A stretch of 64,000 nt of DNA from the NCBI GenBank assembly GCA_910573755.1, contig CAJTBO010000001.1, positions 186,001-250,000 of the forward strand, given 5' to 3'. Origin of the DNA: Lachnospiraceae bacterium (GTDB lineage: Bacteria > Bacillota > Clostridia > Lachnospirales > Lachnospiraceae). A model generated the notes under the pieces. That model made no database searches. It saw only the letters and a program-made list of their open reading frames with translations, and was not told the DNA's origin. Both the position numbers and the translations under genes were made by a program. Shown here piece by piece: positions 42,779 to 51,986 of the stretch (positions are counted from its first letter, which is position 1; the number at the start of each line of letters is the position of its first letter).

Positions 42779-44890
42779 TTACACTTCGAACATCAACTCA
42801 CCATAACCCGGAAGCGGCCAGATCTCCTTATCCACGATCATCTCCAGTTCATCTGCAGGCGTTCTGAGTTCCTGCATCACTTCTCTCACCACATCCTTAT
42901 AGAAGAATGCCTGCTGTTTTGCATCCTCCATAGCGCCTGCTTCCGCTTCCACCTTTTCCAGCTTCTTCAGCGCCGTCTGCATTGCGCCCAGCTTTTCGCA
43001 TACGGTCTTTAACATATCTGTCTGTACGGAAGCATCCACACCTGCTGCCTTTACCGCATTTACGGTATCCGCAAGGCTCCTGCTGTACTTCGTCACTGCG
43101 GGAATGATCTTCTTGCCCGCCATGTCGATCATCGTAAGGGCTTCGATATTGATGGTCTTCGCATAGGTTTCGTAGATGATCTCCTCCCGGGATTCCAGTT
43201 CAACCCTGGTAAAGATGCCGAACTTCTCAAACAGCGCCACCGCTTTATCGGTTGTCAGCGTAGAAGCCGCCTCAATCATGGACTTGATATTCGGCAGGCC
43301 GCGCTTTGCAGCCTCTTCCACCCATTCCTCCGCGTAACCGTTGCCGTTAAATACGATCCTCTGATGCTCTGTCATATATTCCTTGATCAGGTTATGTACC
43401 GCCATATCGAAATCTTCCGCTGCTTCCAGCCTGTCTGCCGCTTCGCAGAAAGCTTCCGCAACAATGGCATTCAGCGTGGTATTCGGGCTTGCGATGGAAT
43501 CGGCGGAACCAACCATACGAAATTCAAACTTATTGCCTGTGAAGGCAAAGGGTGACGTCCTGTTTCTGTCTGTCGCGTCCTTCTCAAAATCAGGCAGCGT
43601 GGATACGCCCGTCTCAAGCTTGCCGCCCTCTTTCAGTTTTGCGGCATCCCCTGTCTCGATCAACTGCTTTACCACATCCTCAAGCTGCTCTCCGAGAAAA
43701 ATGGAGATAATGGCAGGGGGTGCCTCGTTGGCGCCGAGCCTGTGATCGTTCCCAACATCCGAAGCGCTCTGGCGCAGCAGGTCCGCATGCGTGTCAACCG
43801 CCTTCATAATGCAGGCGAGTACCAGCAGGAAACGGATATTTTTATTCGGCGTATCCCCCGGGTCAAGCAGGTTTGCGCCGCTGTCCGTCGTGATAGACCA
43901 GTTATTGTGCTTACCGGAACCGTTTACGCCCGCATAGGGTTTTTCATGCAGCAGACATCTTAAGTCATGATGGTAGGCGATCCGCTTCATCGTCTCCATG
44001 ACAAGCTGGTTATGATCCACCGCAATATTTGCCGTGGCATAGACCGGAGCCAGTTCATGCTGCGCCGGCGCCACCTCATTATGCTGTGTCTTTGCCGTTA
44101 CGCCCAGTTTCCAGAGTTCTTCGTTTAAATCCTTCATATAAGCGCCCACACGCTCCTTGATCACCCCAAAGTAGTGGTCCTCCATCTCCTGTCCCTTCGG
44201 CGCCGGTGCCCCAAAAAGGGTACGCCCCGCAAACATCAGATCTTCCCTTTTCAGATACAGATCCTTATCTACCAGAAAATATTCCTGTTCCGGGCCGACG
44301 GAAGCCGTCACTTTAGTCGCTGTCGTATCTCCGAACAGCCTCACGATACGCAGCGCCTGATTGCTCAGCGCCTCCATGGAACGCAGAAGCGGTGTCTTTT
44401 TATCCAGCGCCTCACCGGTATAGGAACAGAACGCCGTCGGAATACAGAGGATCGTCCCGCAGGCAGATTCCTTCAAAAATGCTGGGGAAGTAATATCCCA
44501 CGCCGTATATCCCCTTGCCTCAAAGGTTGCCCGAAGACCGCCTGATGGGAAAGAAGAAGCGTCCGGTTCACCTTTGATCAGTTCTTTTCCTGAAAATTCC
44601 GTGATCATCTTCCCGTCTTCGTCGGGATGCGCTACAAAGGCATCATGCTTTTCCGCCGTGATACCGGTAAGCGGCTGAAACCAATGGGTATAGTGGGTTG
44701 CGCCATGCTCAACTGCCCAGTCCTTCATTTCCTTTGCCACCACGTTCGCTGTCGCCATGGACAGTTCCCCGCCCTTATCCATGACCCGCTTTACCTCTTT
44801 AAATACATTTTTGGGCAGGCGGCTCCGCATCTTCGCCAGATCAAATACGTTCTGGCCAAACAACTCTTCTACATTCATCAGCTCACTCAT
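42779..44890 (-). CDS. glnN: Glutamine synthetase type III
   Basis: The ATG at 44890 follows GGAGGAAAGGTG and gives 703 residues, the length of GSIII. It starts [20 protein letters not shown]. Landmarks are THWFQPLTG near residue 75, [15 protein letters not shown] near 205, [20 protein letters not shown] near 335 and [19 protein letters not shown] near 455. It makes glutamine from glutamate, ammonia and ATP in the cytoplasm. A hairpin with a T-tract in its leader suggests attenuation control. The gene is alone, upstream of tRNA-Gln. Confidence 0.95.
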   Translation of the reverse strand: MSELMNVEELFGQNVFDLAKMRSRLPKNVFKEVKRVMDKGGELSMATANVVAKEMKDWAVEHGATHYTHWFQPLTGITAEKHDAFVAHPDEDGKMITEFSGKELIKGEPDASSFPSGGLRATFEARGYTAWDITSPAFLKESACGTILCIPTAFCSYTGEALDKKTPLLRSMEALSNQALRIVRLFGDTTATKVTASVGPEQEYFLVDKDLYLKREDLMFAGRTLFGAPAPKGQEMEDHYFGVIKERVGAYMKDLNEELWKLGVTAKTQHNEVAPAQHELAPVYATANIAVDHNQLVMETMKRIAYHHDLRCLLHEKPYAGVNGSGKHNNWSITTDSGANLLDPGDTPNKNIRFLLVLACIMKAVDTHADLLRQSASDVGNDHRLGANEAPPAIISIFLGEQLEDVVKQLIETGDAAKLKEGGKLETGVSTLPDFEKDATDRNRTSPFAFTGNKFEFRMVGSADSIASPNTTLNAIVAEAFCEAADRLEAAEDFDMAVHNLIKEYMTEHQRIVFNGNGYAEEWVEEAAKRGLPNIKSMIEAASTLTTDKAVALFEKFGIFTRVELESREEIIYETYAKTINIEALTMIDMAGKKIIPAVTKYSRSLADTVNAVKAAGVDASVQTDMLKTVCEKLGAMQTALKKLEKVEAEAGAMEDAKQQAFFYKDVVREVMQELRTPADELEMIVDKEIWPLPGYGELMFEV

Positions 44891-44916
44891 TTTTTCACCT
44901 TTCCTCCTCAGAAAAC

Positions 44917-44951
44917 AGAAAAATGTTCCAAAAGGCTGCGCTTTGGAACAT
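44917..44951 (-). terminator. Leader hairpin with T-tract upstream of glnN (possible attenuator)
   Basis: On the minus strand a 10-bp stem (44942-44951 with 44923-44932) and a nine-base loop are followed by TTTTTCTGTTTTC. It is 30 to 60 bases before the glnN start and downstream of its promoter, the position of a conditional terminator. Confidence 0.6.
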
Positions 44952-44993
44952 CTTCGTTCTTGTATTCCTGTATACAATTTTTTCTACCCCTTT

Positions 44994-45022
44994 AAGATAC
45001 TCCACTTTTTTCGACTTTGCAA
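44994..45022 (-). promoter_or_regulatory. Promoter of glnN
   Basis: On the minus strand TTGCAA (45017-45022), 17 bases, TATCTT (44994-44999). The leader to the start is about 95 bases and contains the hairpin at 44917-44951. Confidence 0.5.
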
Positions 45023-45074
45023 GGGGGAAAATAAATTTTGTAACTTAGTTCAATTTCTCCAAAAAATCTTTCTG

Positions 45075-45866
45075 TTAACTGTGCAACTTATACAGTCTCT
45101 TTGCATTCTCGCCAAGAATATTTGTCTTCTCTTCTTCCCGCAAATTACAGTTTTCTATTATTTCCGGAAGTGTTCCTTCACCTCCATACAATATCTTTTC
45201 AGAGCCCAAATACTTTACTGCATGCTCAATCCATTGCCGTTCTGTTACAGGCGGCAGATTATGAGACGCAAAATGTTCCAGCCACGCGGTATCTAAATAA
45301 ACATTTTCGAAACGCTCTGCCAAACCTAGAAGTTCAAAATAATAATTCCCACCCATATGTGCCAAAATCAACTTCAACTTGGGATATCGTTCCATTATAT
45401 TTCCAAATTGCACAGGAAATCCCATACAAGAATAGCGATAGTCCGCTATAATCCCTGCTACCGGATCGATAGAGTTGAAATTCAGCCAACCAACATGGAA
45501 GATAATTGGTATATCATATTTTAAAGCAAGCTCATAAATCGGATATATTTCCGGTGCATCAAGCTGAAAAAGCTGCACATAGGGATGCAATTTAATACCC
45601 CGGATAGCACCTTCCTCTATATAGGCAGATATCTTTTTCATTGATTCATAAATATTATGTACATCAATATAACCTATTCCAAAAAATTTATCTGGATAGT
45701 TTCTAACAACAGAAATCAGCTGCTCTTGTTCTTCATCACTGCCTGCAATAACTCCATTCATATCCATACCAATTATTTTTTGATATTCTAATAATGATGG
45801 ATACTGTTCATAATCATAATTTACTCCATCCCATGAAAAAATGTGGCTATGTGAATCAATTCTCAT
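45075..45866 (-). CDS. Amidohydrolase-2 family metal hydrolase (paralogue A)
   Basis: The ATG at 45866 (AAAAGGAGAG before it) gives 263 residues; the frame stays open upstream without a start signal. It is a TIM-barrel of the amidohydrolase-2 family. DSHSHIFSW at residues 4-12 holds the HxH metal ligands, and GIKLHPYVQL near 98, IIFHVGWLN near 127 and LILAHMGGNY near 170 give the others. Where the family has an Asp in a G-(S/T)-D motif it reads ILYGGEGTLP. Members act as lactonases, decarboxylases or hydrolases. It is last in the AT-rich operon and a paralogue of 49136-49915. Confidence 0.85.
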   Translation of the reverse strand: MRIDSHSHIFSWDGVNYDYEQYPSLLEYQKIIGMDMNGVIAGSDEEQEQLISVVRNYPDKFFGIGYIDVHNIYESMKKISAYIEEGAIRGIKLHPYVQLFQLDAPEIYPIYELALKYDIPIIFHVGWLNFNSIDPVAGIIADYRYSCMGFPVQFGNIMERYPKLKLILAHMGGNYYFELLGLAERFENVYLDTAWLEHFASHNLPPVTERQWIEHAVKYLGSEKILYGGEGTLPEIIENCNLREEEKTNILGENAKRLYKLHS

Positions 45867-45886
45867 TTTAATATCTCTCCTTTTTA

Positions 45887-46873
45887 TTATATTTTGTTTT
45901 TCTTTTTTCCTGTCATATCCAAAAATACCGCAATAATTATGATAAGCCCTGTCAATACCTTCTGCCATTCCGTAGGAATACTTAAAAGCCGCAACCCATT
46001 CGTTAGAATACTCATAATAAATGCACCCAATATAGCCCCTTTCATAGAACCTTTTCCGCCTGCCAGTGAGGCACCACCAATAACACATGCCGCCACTGCA
46101 TTCATCTCATATCCAGCTCCTGTAGCCGGATATGCTGTATTCATACGAGATGTCATAAGTACCGCTGCCACCGCACTCATTCCTCCTGCCACAATATAAG
46201 CAAGTAACTCCCAAAGTTCTACTCGAATGCCTGAAAGTCTGGTGGCCTCTTTACTGTTCCCAATTGCATAAAGATATCTCCCAAATATTGTTTTAGACAA
46301 TATTACTCCAAAGATTACAGCAAGTGCGAACATAATCAAGACTCCGTTATTTACTGCATAATCTGAACCTCCCATCTGACCAAACGGAGTTCCAAGACAA
46401 ATACTTTGGTATCCATCTATCGTATTAAAATAAATAGGACTTCCATTTGTTATAACAATAGCAAGGCCTGATGTAATCATCTGCATTCCCAAAGTTGCAA
46501 TAAATGGTGTGATACTCATTTTTGTAACCATGATACCATTTAAAAGTCCAATTAATCCGCCAAGTATCAGCCCAAGCAAAATGCCAACTGGTGCAGGAAT
46601 TCCCCACCAAGTAATGAATACCCCCAGCATAACACTGACAAAGGACATACTTGTCCCTATTGATACATCAATTCCTCCTGTCACTATTACAAAAATTGCG
46701 CCGCATGCCAATACCCCATTAATCATAGTTGATAACAAAATATTGTTAATATTAGATGGTGTAAAAAAATTGGAAGAAGCAAATGAGAAAAAAATAATCA
46801 TCGCAAACAAGCCAAATATAATTGCCATTTTTTGAATTGAAAATCCCTTCATTTGTTTTACTACATTTTTCAT
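45887..46873 (-). CDS. Ribose-type sugar ABC transporter permease
   Basis: The 328-residue RbsC-like permease has about ten spans. VTGGIDVSIGTSMSFVSVML near residue 64 and AVAACVIGGASLAGGKGSM near 255 are typical. Its ATG overlaps the end of the ATPase gene by four bases. It forms the homodimeric channel of a CUT2-type importer. Base composition is more AT-rich than the flanking housekeeping genes. Confidence 0.92.
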   Translation of the reverse strand: MKNVVKQMKGFSIQKMAIIFGLFAMIIFFSFASSNFFTPSNINNILLSTMINGVLACGAIFVIVTGGIDVSIGTSMSFVSVMLGVFITWWGIPAPVGILLGLILGGLIGLLNGIMVTKMSITPFIATLGMQMITSGLAIVITNGSPIYFNTIDGYQSICLGTPFGQMGGSDYAVNNGVLIMFALAVIFGVILSKTIFGRYLYAIGNSKEATRLSGIRVELWELLAYIVAGGMSAVAAVLMTSRMNTAYPATGAGYEMNAVAACVIGGASLAGGKGSMKGAILGAFIMSILTNGLRLLSIPTEWQKVLTGLIIIIAVFLDMTGKKKNKI

Positions 46874-48378
46874 ACCTTCTCTCCTTCTATTTTAGATGCC
46901 AATTTCATAATTTCTTCCTGCGTCACCTCTTCCGCATCTAATTCTCCTGTAATCTCTCCTTCATGCATTACCAGAATTCTGTCGCAAACCCTCATAATCT
47001 CTTGCATTTCTGAGGAAATCATAATTACTGCCTTCCCTATATCCGCCAACTGTATAAGAAGTTCACATATCTCATCTTTCGCACCAATATCTATCCCCCG
47101 TGTTGGTTCATCAAAAATCAGGACATCCGTATCTCTAAGAAGCCATTTCGCAACTACTATTTTTTGTTGATTCCCACCGGATAATGATTTCGCAACGCTC
47201 CGTAAAGATGGTGTTTTTATCCTGAGCATGCTTACATATTCTTCAGCTTTTTCCCCACATTTTTTGAAATCTACAAACCCTAAATGTTTTTTCAACCTTC
47301 CAAGTGCTGCTATTGTTATATTATCTTCTACCGGCATCTCAATGATAAGTCCCTGTTGTTTTCTATCCTCTGAAAGATAACTGATTCCGCAACGTACAGC
47401 ATCATAGGGAGAATGTATTGAAACTTTTTTTCCATTAATATATACTATTCCGCCATCTGGTATATCCGCCCCAAATATCGCTCTGGCAGTTTCTGTCCGC
47501 CCTGCTCCAATCAGTCCTGCAAATCCTAATATCTCGCCTTTCTTTAACGAAAAACTGACATTGTTTACTTTGTTACCGCAACAAAGATTTTCTACCCGCA
47601 ATACCTCTTCTTTCGAGATTTTGGATTTATCTCTCTTTTTTCTTATATAAGTAATCTCTCTTCCAACCATCATGGAAATAATATCTGAAAGAGGCGTATC
47701 TGAAACATTAACTGTTGCGATATACTGACCATCTCGCAATATAGTCGCTCTATCACATATTTTCTTAATCTCATCCATTCGATGGGAAATATAAATAATA
47801 CTAATTTTATTCTTTTTCATTTCCCGAATCAGCGTGAATAAACTATCAATTTCACTGGAACTGAGTGGCGCTGTAGGTTCATCCATAATAATAACCTTAG
47901 AATGATAAGAAATGGCCTTTGCAATCTCTACCATTTGTTGCTGTGCTACTGTCAATGAAGAAATCATTGTTTCCGGGCTAACCGGCAGGTTTACCTTTTT
48001 CAGCAACTCCTTCGATTGTTCATTAATTGCATTCTCCTGTAAGAAGGGTCCCTTTTTTATTTCTTTGCCAATAAAAATGTTCTGCGCGATCGTCAAATTT
48101 GTCAAAAGATTCAATTCCTGATGGATCATCGTAATTCCCAAATCCCTGGCATCAATTACAGAAGAAAGCGTAACTTTTTTTCCGTCAAAAAATATCTCAC
48201 CACAGTCCGCATGGTATATACCGGTAAGGACTTTCATCAAGGTAGATTTTCCAGCTCCGTTTTCTCCCAATAAAGCATGTACTTCTCCTTCCTGTACATT
48301 CAAATTACAATCTTGCAAAGCCTGTACTCCCGGAAATGCTTTACTAATCCCTTTCATTTCAATTATTGTTTTTGGCAT
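46870..48378 (-). CDS. Ribose-type sugar ABC transporter ATP-binding protein
   Basis: The 502-residue protein has two ABC domains. Domain 1 has Walker A GENGAGKST near residue 38, signature LTVAQQQMVEIAKA near 143 and Walker B VIIMDEPTAPLSS. Domain 2 has GLIGAGRTETARAI near 292, LSGGNQQKIVVAKWL near 400 and LIFDEPTRGID. This is the RbsA/MglA arrangement. It energises the permease encoded next and works with the binding lipoprotein at the head of the operon. Confidence 0.93.
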   Translation of the reverse strand: MPKTIIEMKGISKAFPGVQALQDCNLNVQEGEVHALLGENGAGKSTLMKVLTGIYHADCGEIFFDGKKVTLSSVIDARDLGITMIHQELNLLTNLTIAQNIFIGKEIKKGPFLQENAINEQSKELLKKVNLPVSPETMISSLTVAQQQMVEIAKAISYHSKVIIMDEPTAPLSSSEIDSLFTLIREMKKNKISIIYISHRMDEIKKICDRATILRDGQYIATVNVSDTPLSDIISMMVGREITYIRKKRDKSKISKEEVLRVENLCCGNKVNNVSFSLKKGEILGFAGLIGAGRTETARAIFGADIPDGGIVYINGKKVSIHSPYDAVRCGISYLSEDRKQQGLIIEMPVEDNITIAALGRLKKHLGFVDFKKCGEKAEEYVSMLRIKTPSLRSVAKSLSGGNQQKIVVAKWLLRDTDVLIFDEPTRGIDIGAKDEICELLIQLADIGKAVIMISSEMQEIMRVCDRILVMHEGEITGELDAEEVTQEEIMKLASKIEGEKV

Positions 48379-48393
48379 ATTCGCTTCTCCTCT

Positions 48394-49032
48394 TTATAGG
48401 TTTTTCAGCCTCCGTTGTATAATCTCAGCAATAGCCTTCGCCAACGGCAAATGTGATTCATTATCAATATGAATCGCATCTGAAGCAGTTTTTGCAACTG
48501 AAGATGCCTCCAAAAAATCCACGTTATATCGGTCAGCTATTTCACGATATAATGCCGGAAGCTGTGCGCTTCTCTCATATGTTCCTTCTGCCGGAAACCA
48601 TCGTTCCATCACAGAACCCTCTATCAGTCCCACTTGAACCGGAGAAATAAGTAACAATTCAGGGCTCTTTCCAGCAGGACCTGCGTCGCTTCTTTTCACC
48701 GCCTTTACCAGTTCTTCAATTCCCATCGCAATATCATATGCAGTAAGAGAAAAGCGCTTTTTTAAATCCGGCTGCCCCAGCATCATAACCCAAAAGTCAA
48801 TCGGACTATGACTTTCTAAACATGGAGCAATCTGCTCTTTTGCATTTTTTCCACTTTCTACCGGATCTTCTGTTGTTGCTCTTCCAGGTAACCCCTCTTC
48901 AATAACTCGAAATTCGCTGCCCAGTTCTTTTTCCAAAATCCCTGTCCATCTGCTGTCATATGATAACCTACTGCCATCTTTATTATTATATCCCCAAGTA
49001 TTTGTATCTCCAAAGCATACAACTGTATACAT
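48394..49032 (-). CDS. SGNH/GDSL-type hydrolase with altered catalytic motif
   Basis: The 212-residue protein has the SGNH alpha/beta layout, but block I reads CFGDTNTWG instead of FGDSNTWG, so the serine nucleophile is threonine (codon ACA). Block III reads MMLGQPDLKKRF where relatives have GTNDL, losing the oxyanion asparagine. Block V SDAIHIDNESH still has Asp and His. Related enzymes are carbohydrate or arylesterases. It may be an unusual esterase or a catalytically silent binding protein. It follows an amidohydrolase by about 100 bases, with a hairpin between, in the island operon. Confidence 0.82.
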   Translation of the reverse strand: MYTVVCFGDTNTWGYNNKDGSRLSYDSRWTGILEKELGSEFRVIEEGLPGRATTEDPVESGKNAKEQIAPCLESHSPIDFWVMMLGQPDLKKRFSLTAYDIAMGIEELVKAVKRSDAGPAGKSPELLLISPVQVGLIEGSVMERWFPAEGTYERSAQLPALYREIADRYNVDFLEASSVAKTASDAIHIDNESHLPLAKAIAEIIQRRLKNL

Positions 49033-49095
49033 ATTTATTTCTCCTTTCTTTCATAAAATCAGTTCATCTGTATTTTAGTTGCTTTATGCAAGTCC

Positions 49096-49118
49096 GCCGC
49101 AGAAAAAATTTCTGCGGC
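49096..49118 (-). other. Intercistronic hairpin in the island operon
   Basis: GCCGCAGAAA and TTTCTGCGGC pair perfectly around a three-base loop, and G-T pairing extends the stem. No T-tract follows, so it suits RNA processing or protection more than termination. Confidence 0.55.
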
Positions 49119-49135
49119 AGACCATCAAATAATTT

Positions 49136-49915
49136 TTACAGTTTATAAAGCTTTGCAGCATTGTTCCATAAAATATTTTCTTTATCCTGTTCATAAATAT
49201 CTGTTTCCAGAATGTCCTTTGGAAGAGTTCCCTCCCCACCATAAAGAATCCGATCCGATCCGAGATATTTACAAGCGTGCTCTATCCATGCTTTTACTGT
49301 TACCTGTGGTAACATCTCCTCCGCATAATGTTGGAGCCATGCTGTATCCAAATAAGCATTTTCAAATCTTTGACATATTCCTAAACATTGAAAGTAAGAG
49401 TCTGCTCCCATGTGTGCCATGACCATTTTTAATTTCGGATACTTCTCCAATACTGTTCCAAATTGAATCGGAAAACCAAGTGTCGCATATTTGCATGCTT
49501 TTGCTCCAATCTGAGAAGGATGCACCAGAGAACTTCTCTGCCAGCCTACATGCAGCAACACAGGAATATCCAGTTCAAGGCATTTCTCATAAATCGGATT
49601 AATTGCATCATCATCTAACATGAAATGCTCTGCATAAGGGTACAGCTTAATTCCCCTGATATATCCTTCTTCCACACCTTCCTGTAATTGATTTAAGGAA
49701 TTTACCATATCTTTATGATTTACATACCCTATTCCAAAAAACTTATCTGGTTGTTCCCCTACAATTCTCTTGACTTCAACATTCTCTTTTTGAGAAATTG
49801 CAATAAGAGCTGTCTTATCAATATTATTTTCTTTCATATATTGATATATATTTACATCTCCATAATAATCTACATCATCCATGGACCAAACATGCATATG
49901 ACTATCTACTATCAT
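49136..49915 (-). CDS. Amidohydrolase-2 family metal hydrolase (paralogue B)
   Basis: The 259-residue protein starts MIVDSHMHVWSMDDVDYYGD. It is collinear with the product of 45075-45866: HxH at residues 6 and 8, GIKLYPYAEHF near 93, VLLHVGWQR near 122, MVMAHMGADSY near 165 and the variant ILYGGEGTLP near 228. The shared Glu in place of the usual Asp suggests both belong to one unusual subfamily. It follows the binding lipoprotein gene by 45 bases and precedes the SGNH gene. Two related hydrolases in one operon could act on successive intermediates or stereoisomers. Confidence 0.85.
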   Translation of the reverse strand: MIVDSHMHVWSMDDVDYYGDVNIYQYMKENNIDKTALIAISQKENVEVKRIVGEQPDKFFGIGYVNHKDMVNSLNQLQEGVEEGYIRGIKLYPYAEHFMLDDDAINPIYEKCLELDIPVLLHVGWQRSSLVHPSQIGAKACKYATLGFPIQFGTVLEKYPKLKMVMAHMGADSYFQCLGICQRFENAYLDTAWLQHYAEEMLPQVTVKAWIEHACKYLGSDRILYGGEGTLPKDILETDIYEQDKENILWNNAAKLYKL

Positions 49916-49960
49916 CCTTTTCCTCCTGTTCTGCCCTCAACATTCCATTAGCCGCTCTAA

Positions 49961-51010
49961 TTAATCATACAAGCACTGTGCCACATCCGGGTCTTCGATG
50001 TTTTCTGCATTATAAAAATAATAAGTTGCATCAATCTCCTTTGGAATTTCCGCTCCATTCAAATAATCCACTGCATATTTTACAATATCATATCCTTGTG
50101 AATAGGGAGCCTGTGTAATACTTCCGAATACCGTTCCATTGCGTACTGCATCTGTCTGTTGCTTCCCGGAATCATAACCAATCACTTTTATTTTACCTTC
50201 CATTCCAAGTTCAGCCACCGCATTTAAAATCCCGTTCACCACATTATCACATGTTCCGTATATTACATCAGCGTCCGAATAAGTCATCATCATCGATTTT
50301 GCGATTTCAGTTACAACCGCCGCATCATTCGAATATTGAACATCTAAAACTTCTATATCAGGATATAGTTCAGCAAGCGCATCTATCAGACCATTTGTTC
50401 TTTCCTGTCCGTTTTTGCTTGTCTGATCGTGTCCCACTATCAAAATACTGCCTTCACCACCCAATTCTTCTCCTATCTTTTCTGCTAATGTATGAGTTGC
50501 TTCCAAATCGTTTGTTGCCAATGTTGTGACGGGAATATCACTATTCACGCCATTGTCATAGCAAAAGATAGGAATACCCGCACTTTGCGCTTTTTCCATT
50601 CCGGCAACACACGCTTCCTGATCAATAGCTCCAATGCAGATAGCGTCTGGTTTTGCTGCAATTGCCGTTTCAAACATATCAAGCTGCGCTGCAGCATCTC
50701 CAGAAACTGCTGGTGCATCATATGTCAAATTTACCCCCAATTCTTCTGCTGCTGCTTCACATCCCAGCTTTAATGTCCTATGATACTGATGAACGGCTGA
50801 TTTATCACATACCCAAATTTCGTATGTTTCCTGCGCATTTGCACCCTCTGCCATTCCTGTATCTTCTTCTGAAACTGCTGCTTCTGATTCCTTAGTGGAA
50901 TCTCCTCCTTCAACCCCCTGTGCCGAATTCAACTCTCCTTTGTTCCCACACCCCGTCAAAGTTGTTCCAAGCATTACCATTACCAAAAGAAACATTATCC
51001 TTCTCCTCAT
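49961..51010 (-). CDS. Ribose-type sugar-binding lipoprotein
   Basis: The 349-residue protein has a lipoprotein signal (lipobox LTGC, Cys21), a Glu/Ser/Ala-rich linker (25-62) and a periplasmic-binding fold of the RbsB/Peripla_BP_4 type. DAICIGAIDQEACVAGMEKA near 130, GIPIFCYDNGVNSDIPV near 153 and VIYGTCDNVVNGILNA near 245 mark it. It captures a sugar or cyclitol-like ligand for the ABC transporter and is the first gene of the island operon, divergent from an AraC regulator. Confidence 0.9.
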   Translation of the reverse strand: MRRRIMFLLVMVMLGTTLTGCGNKGELNSAQGVEGGDSTKESEAAVSEEDTGMAEGANAQETYEIWVCDKSAVHQYHRTLKLGCEAAAEELGVNLTYDAPAVSGDAAAQLDMFETAIAAKPDAICIGAIDQEACVAGMEKAQSAGIPIFCYDNGVNSDIPVTTLATNDLEATHTLAEKIGEELGGEGSILIVGHDQTSKNGQERTNGLIDALAELYPDIEVLDVQYSNDAAVVTEIAKSMMMTYSDADVIYGTCDNVVNGILNAVAELGMEGKIKVIGYDSGKQQTDAVRNGTVFGSITQAPYSQGYDIVKYAVDYLNGAEIPKEIDATYYFYNAENIEDPDVAQCLYD

Positions 51011-51126
51011 AAAAAATCCTCCTTTTTTAGTGTTTATAGTTTCTTTTCCGTTGAAAAAAATATATCATTTTCCTATTTATGATGACACCGATATTTCTAT
51101 CTGAAAGGTATAAATTTCTGAACTTC

Positions 51127-51155
51127 TTGCCAACCTTCGTTCTTTCTTGTATACT
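51127..51155 (+). promoter_or_regulatory. Promoter of the island AraC gene
   Basis: TTGCCA (51127-51132), 17 bases, TATACT (51150-51155), 27 bases before the ATG. Confidence 0.68.
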
Positions 51156-51182
51156 CCTAAATAAAAAGGAACTTGGTACTTT

Positions 51183-51980
51183 ATGAATTCTGAAATAATT
51201 CTGGAATATCTTACAAAACTTTCCAATAATTCATTAGATGTCATACACAGCAGACACTTTGATCAGAACAGTGATATCTGGATTCTTGAAGAGCATCGCC
51301 ACAATTATCTTGAACTAATTTATTTTATTACTGGAAAAGCACAGGTTATGACTCCGCAAGGAAAAGAGGGCCTTACCCTATATGATGTTCTGATTCATCC
51401 AAAAAATGTACCCCATCGTGAATTTGTGGATTTGCATAATCGGCAAGAAATTTATAACATTGCCGTTCAGTCAGATGTGAATTTAGATATCAATGAATCA
51501 TTTATATTAAAAGATACTACCGGAAATTTACGTCGTGTATTTGCCATGCTCCACGATCAGACAAACCATCCAGGAATTATGCAAAAGGAATTAATGCAAC
51601 AGCTTATACATCTTCTTATCACATATCTTCAAAAAAGTGCCGCAGAGCATTCTCGTTTTGAAATTAGTATGGTAGATCGAATTATAGAATATGTACAAGA
51701 AAATTATATGAATCCTCTAACCGTAAAAGAACTCGCCGACTATGTGCATGTCAGCGAGTCCTATCTGTCTCGTACCATGACAGCACATATTGGTATGCCG
51801 CCTATAAAATATGTAAACTATGTTCGCATTGAAAATGCCAAATTAGCTTTAAAAACTAAGCATTCTATAGAAGAAATCGCATCACTTACCGGTTTCAGAG
51901 ACTCCAAATATTTTACCACTGTATTCAAACGTCAAACAGGAATGCCCCCATCAGCTTATCGCAAAAGTTTTATTACCTGA
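51183..51980 (+). CDS. AraC-family regulator of the island operon
   Basis: The 265-residue protein has an N-terminal cupin-like domain (EEHRHNYLELIYFITGKAQV near residue 36) and two C-terminal helix-turn-helix motifs (TVKELADYVHVSESYLSRTM near 180; GFRDSKYFTTVFKRQTGMPP near 238). It is divergent from the binding-lipoprotein operon with 170 bases between. Its composition is AT-rich like that operon. It probably activates the operon when its substrate is present. Confidence 0.9.
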   Translation: MNSEIILEYLTKLSNNSLDVIHSRHFDQNSDIWILEEHRHNYLELIYFITGKAQVMTPQGKEGLTLYDVLIHPKNVPHREFVDLHNRQEIYNIAVQSDVNLDINESFILKDTTGNLRRVFAMLHDQTNHPGIMQKELMQQLIHLLITYLQKSAAEHSRFEISMVDRIIEYVQENYMNPLTVKELADYVHVSESYLSRTMTAHIGMPPIKYVNYVRIENAKLALKTKHSIEEIASLTGFRDSKYFTTVFKRQTGMPPSAYRKSFIT

Positions 51981-51986
51981 TGCTTT

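Noticed and set aside
42555-44890. tRNA-Gln next to glnN as a regulatory T-box-like link
   Set aside because: The tRNA has its own promoter and terminator and lies downstream of glnN; no T-box leader was seen. Probably coincidence.
45075-46088. 337-residue version of amidohydrolase A
   Set aside because: The extra N-terminus overlaps the permease gene and has no ribosome site; the metal motif at the ATG at 45866 is where the family starts.
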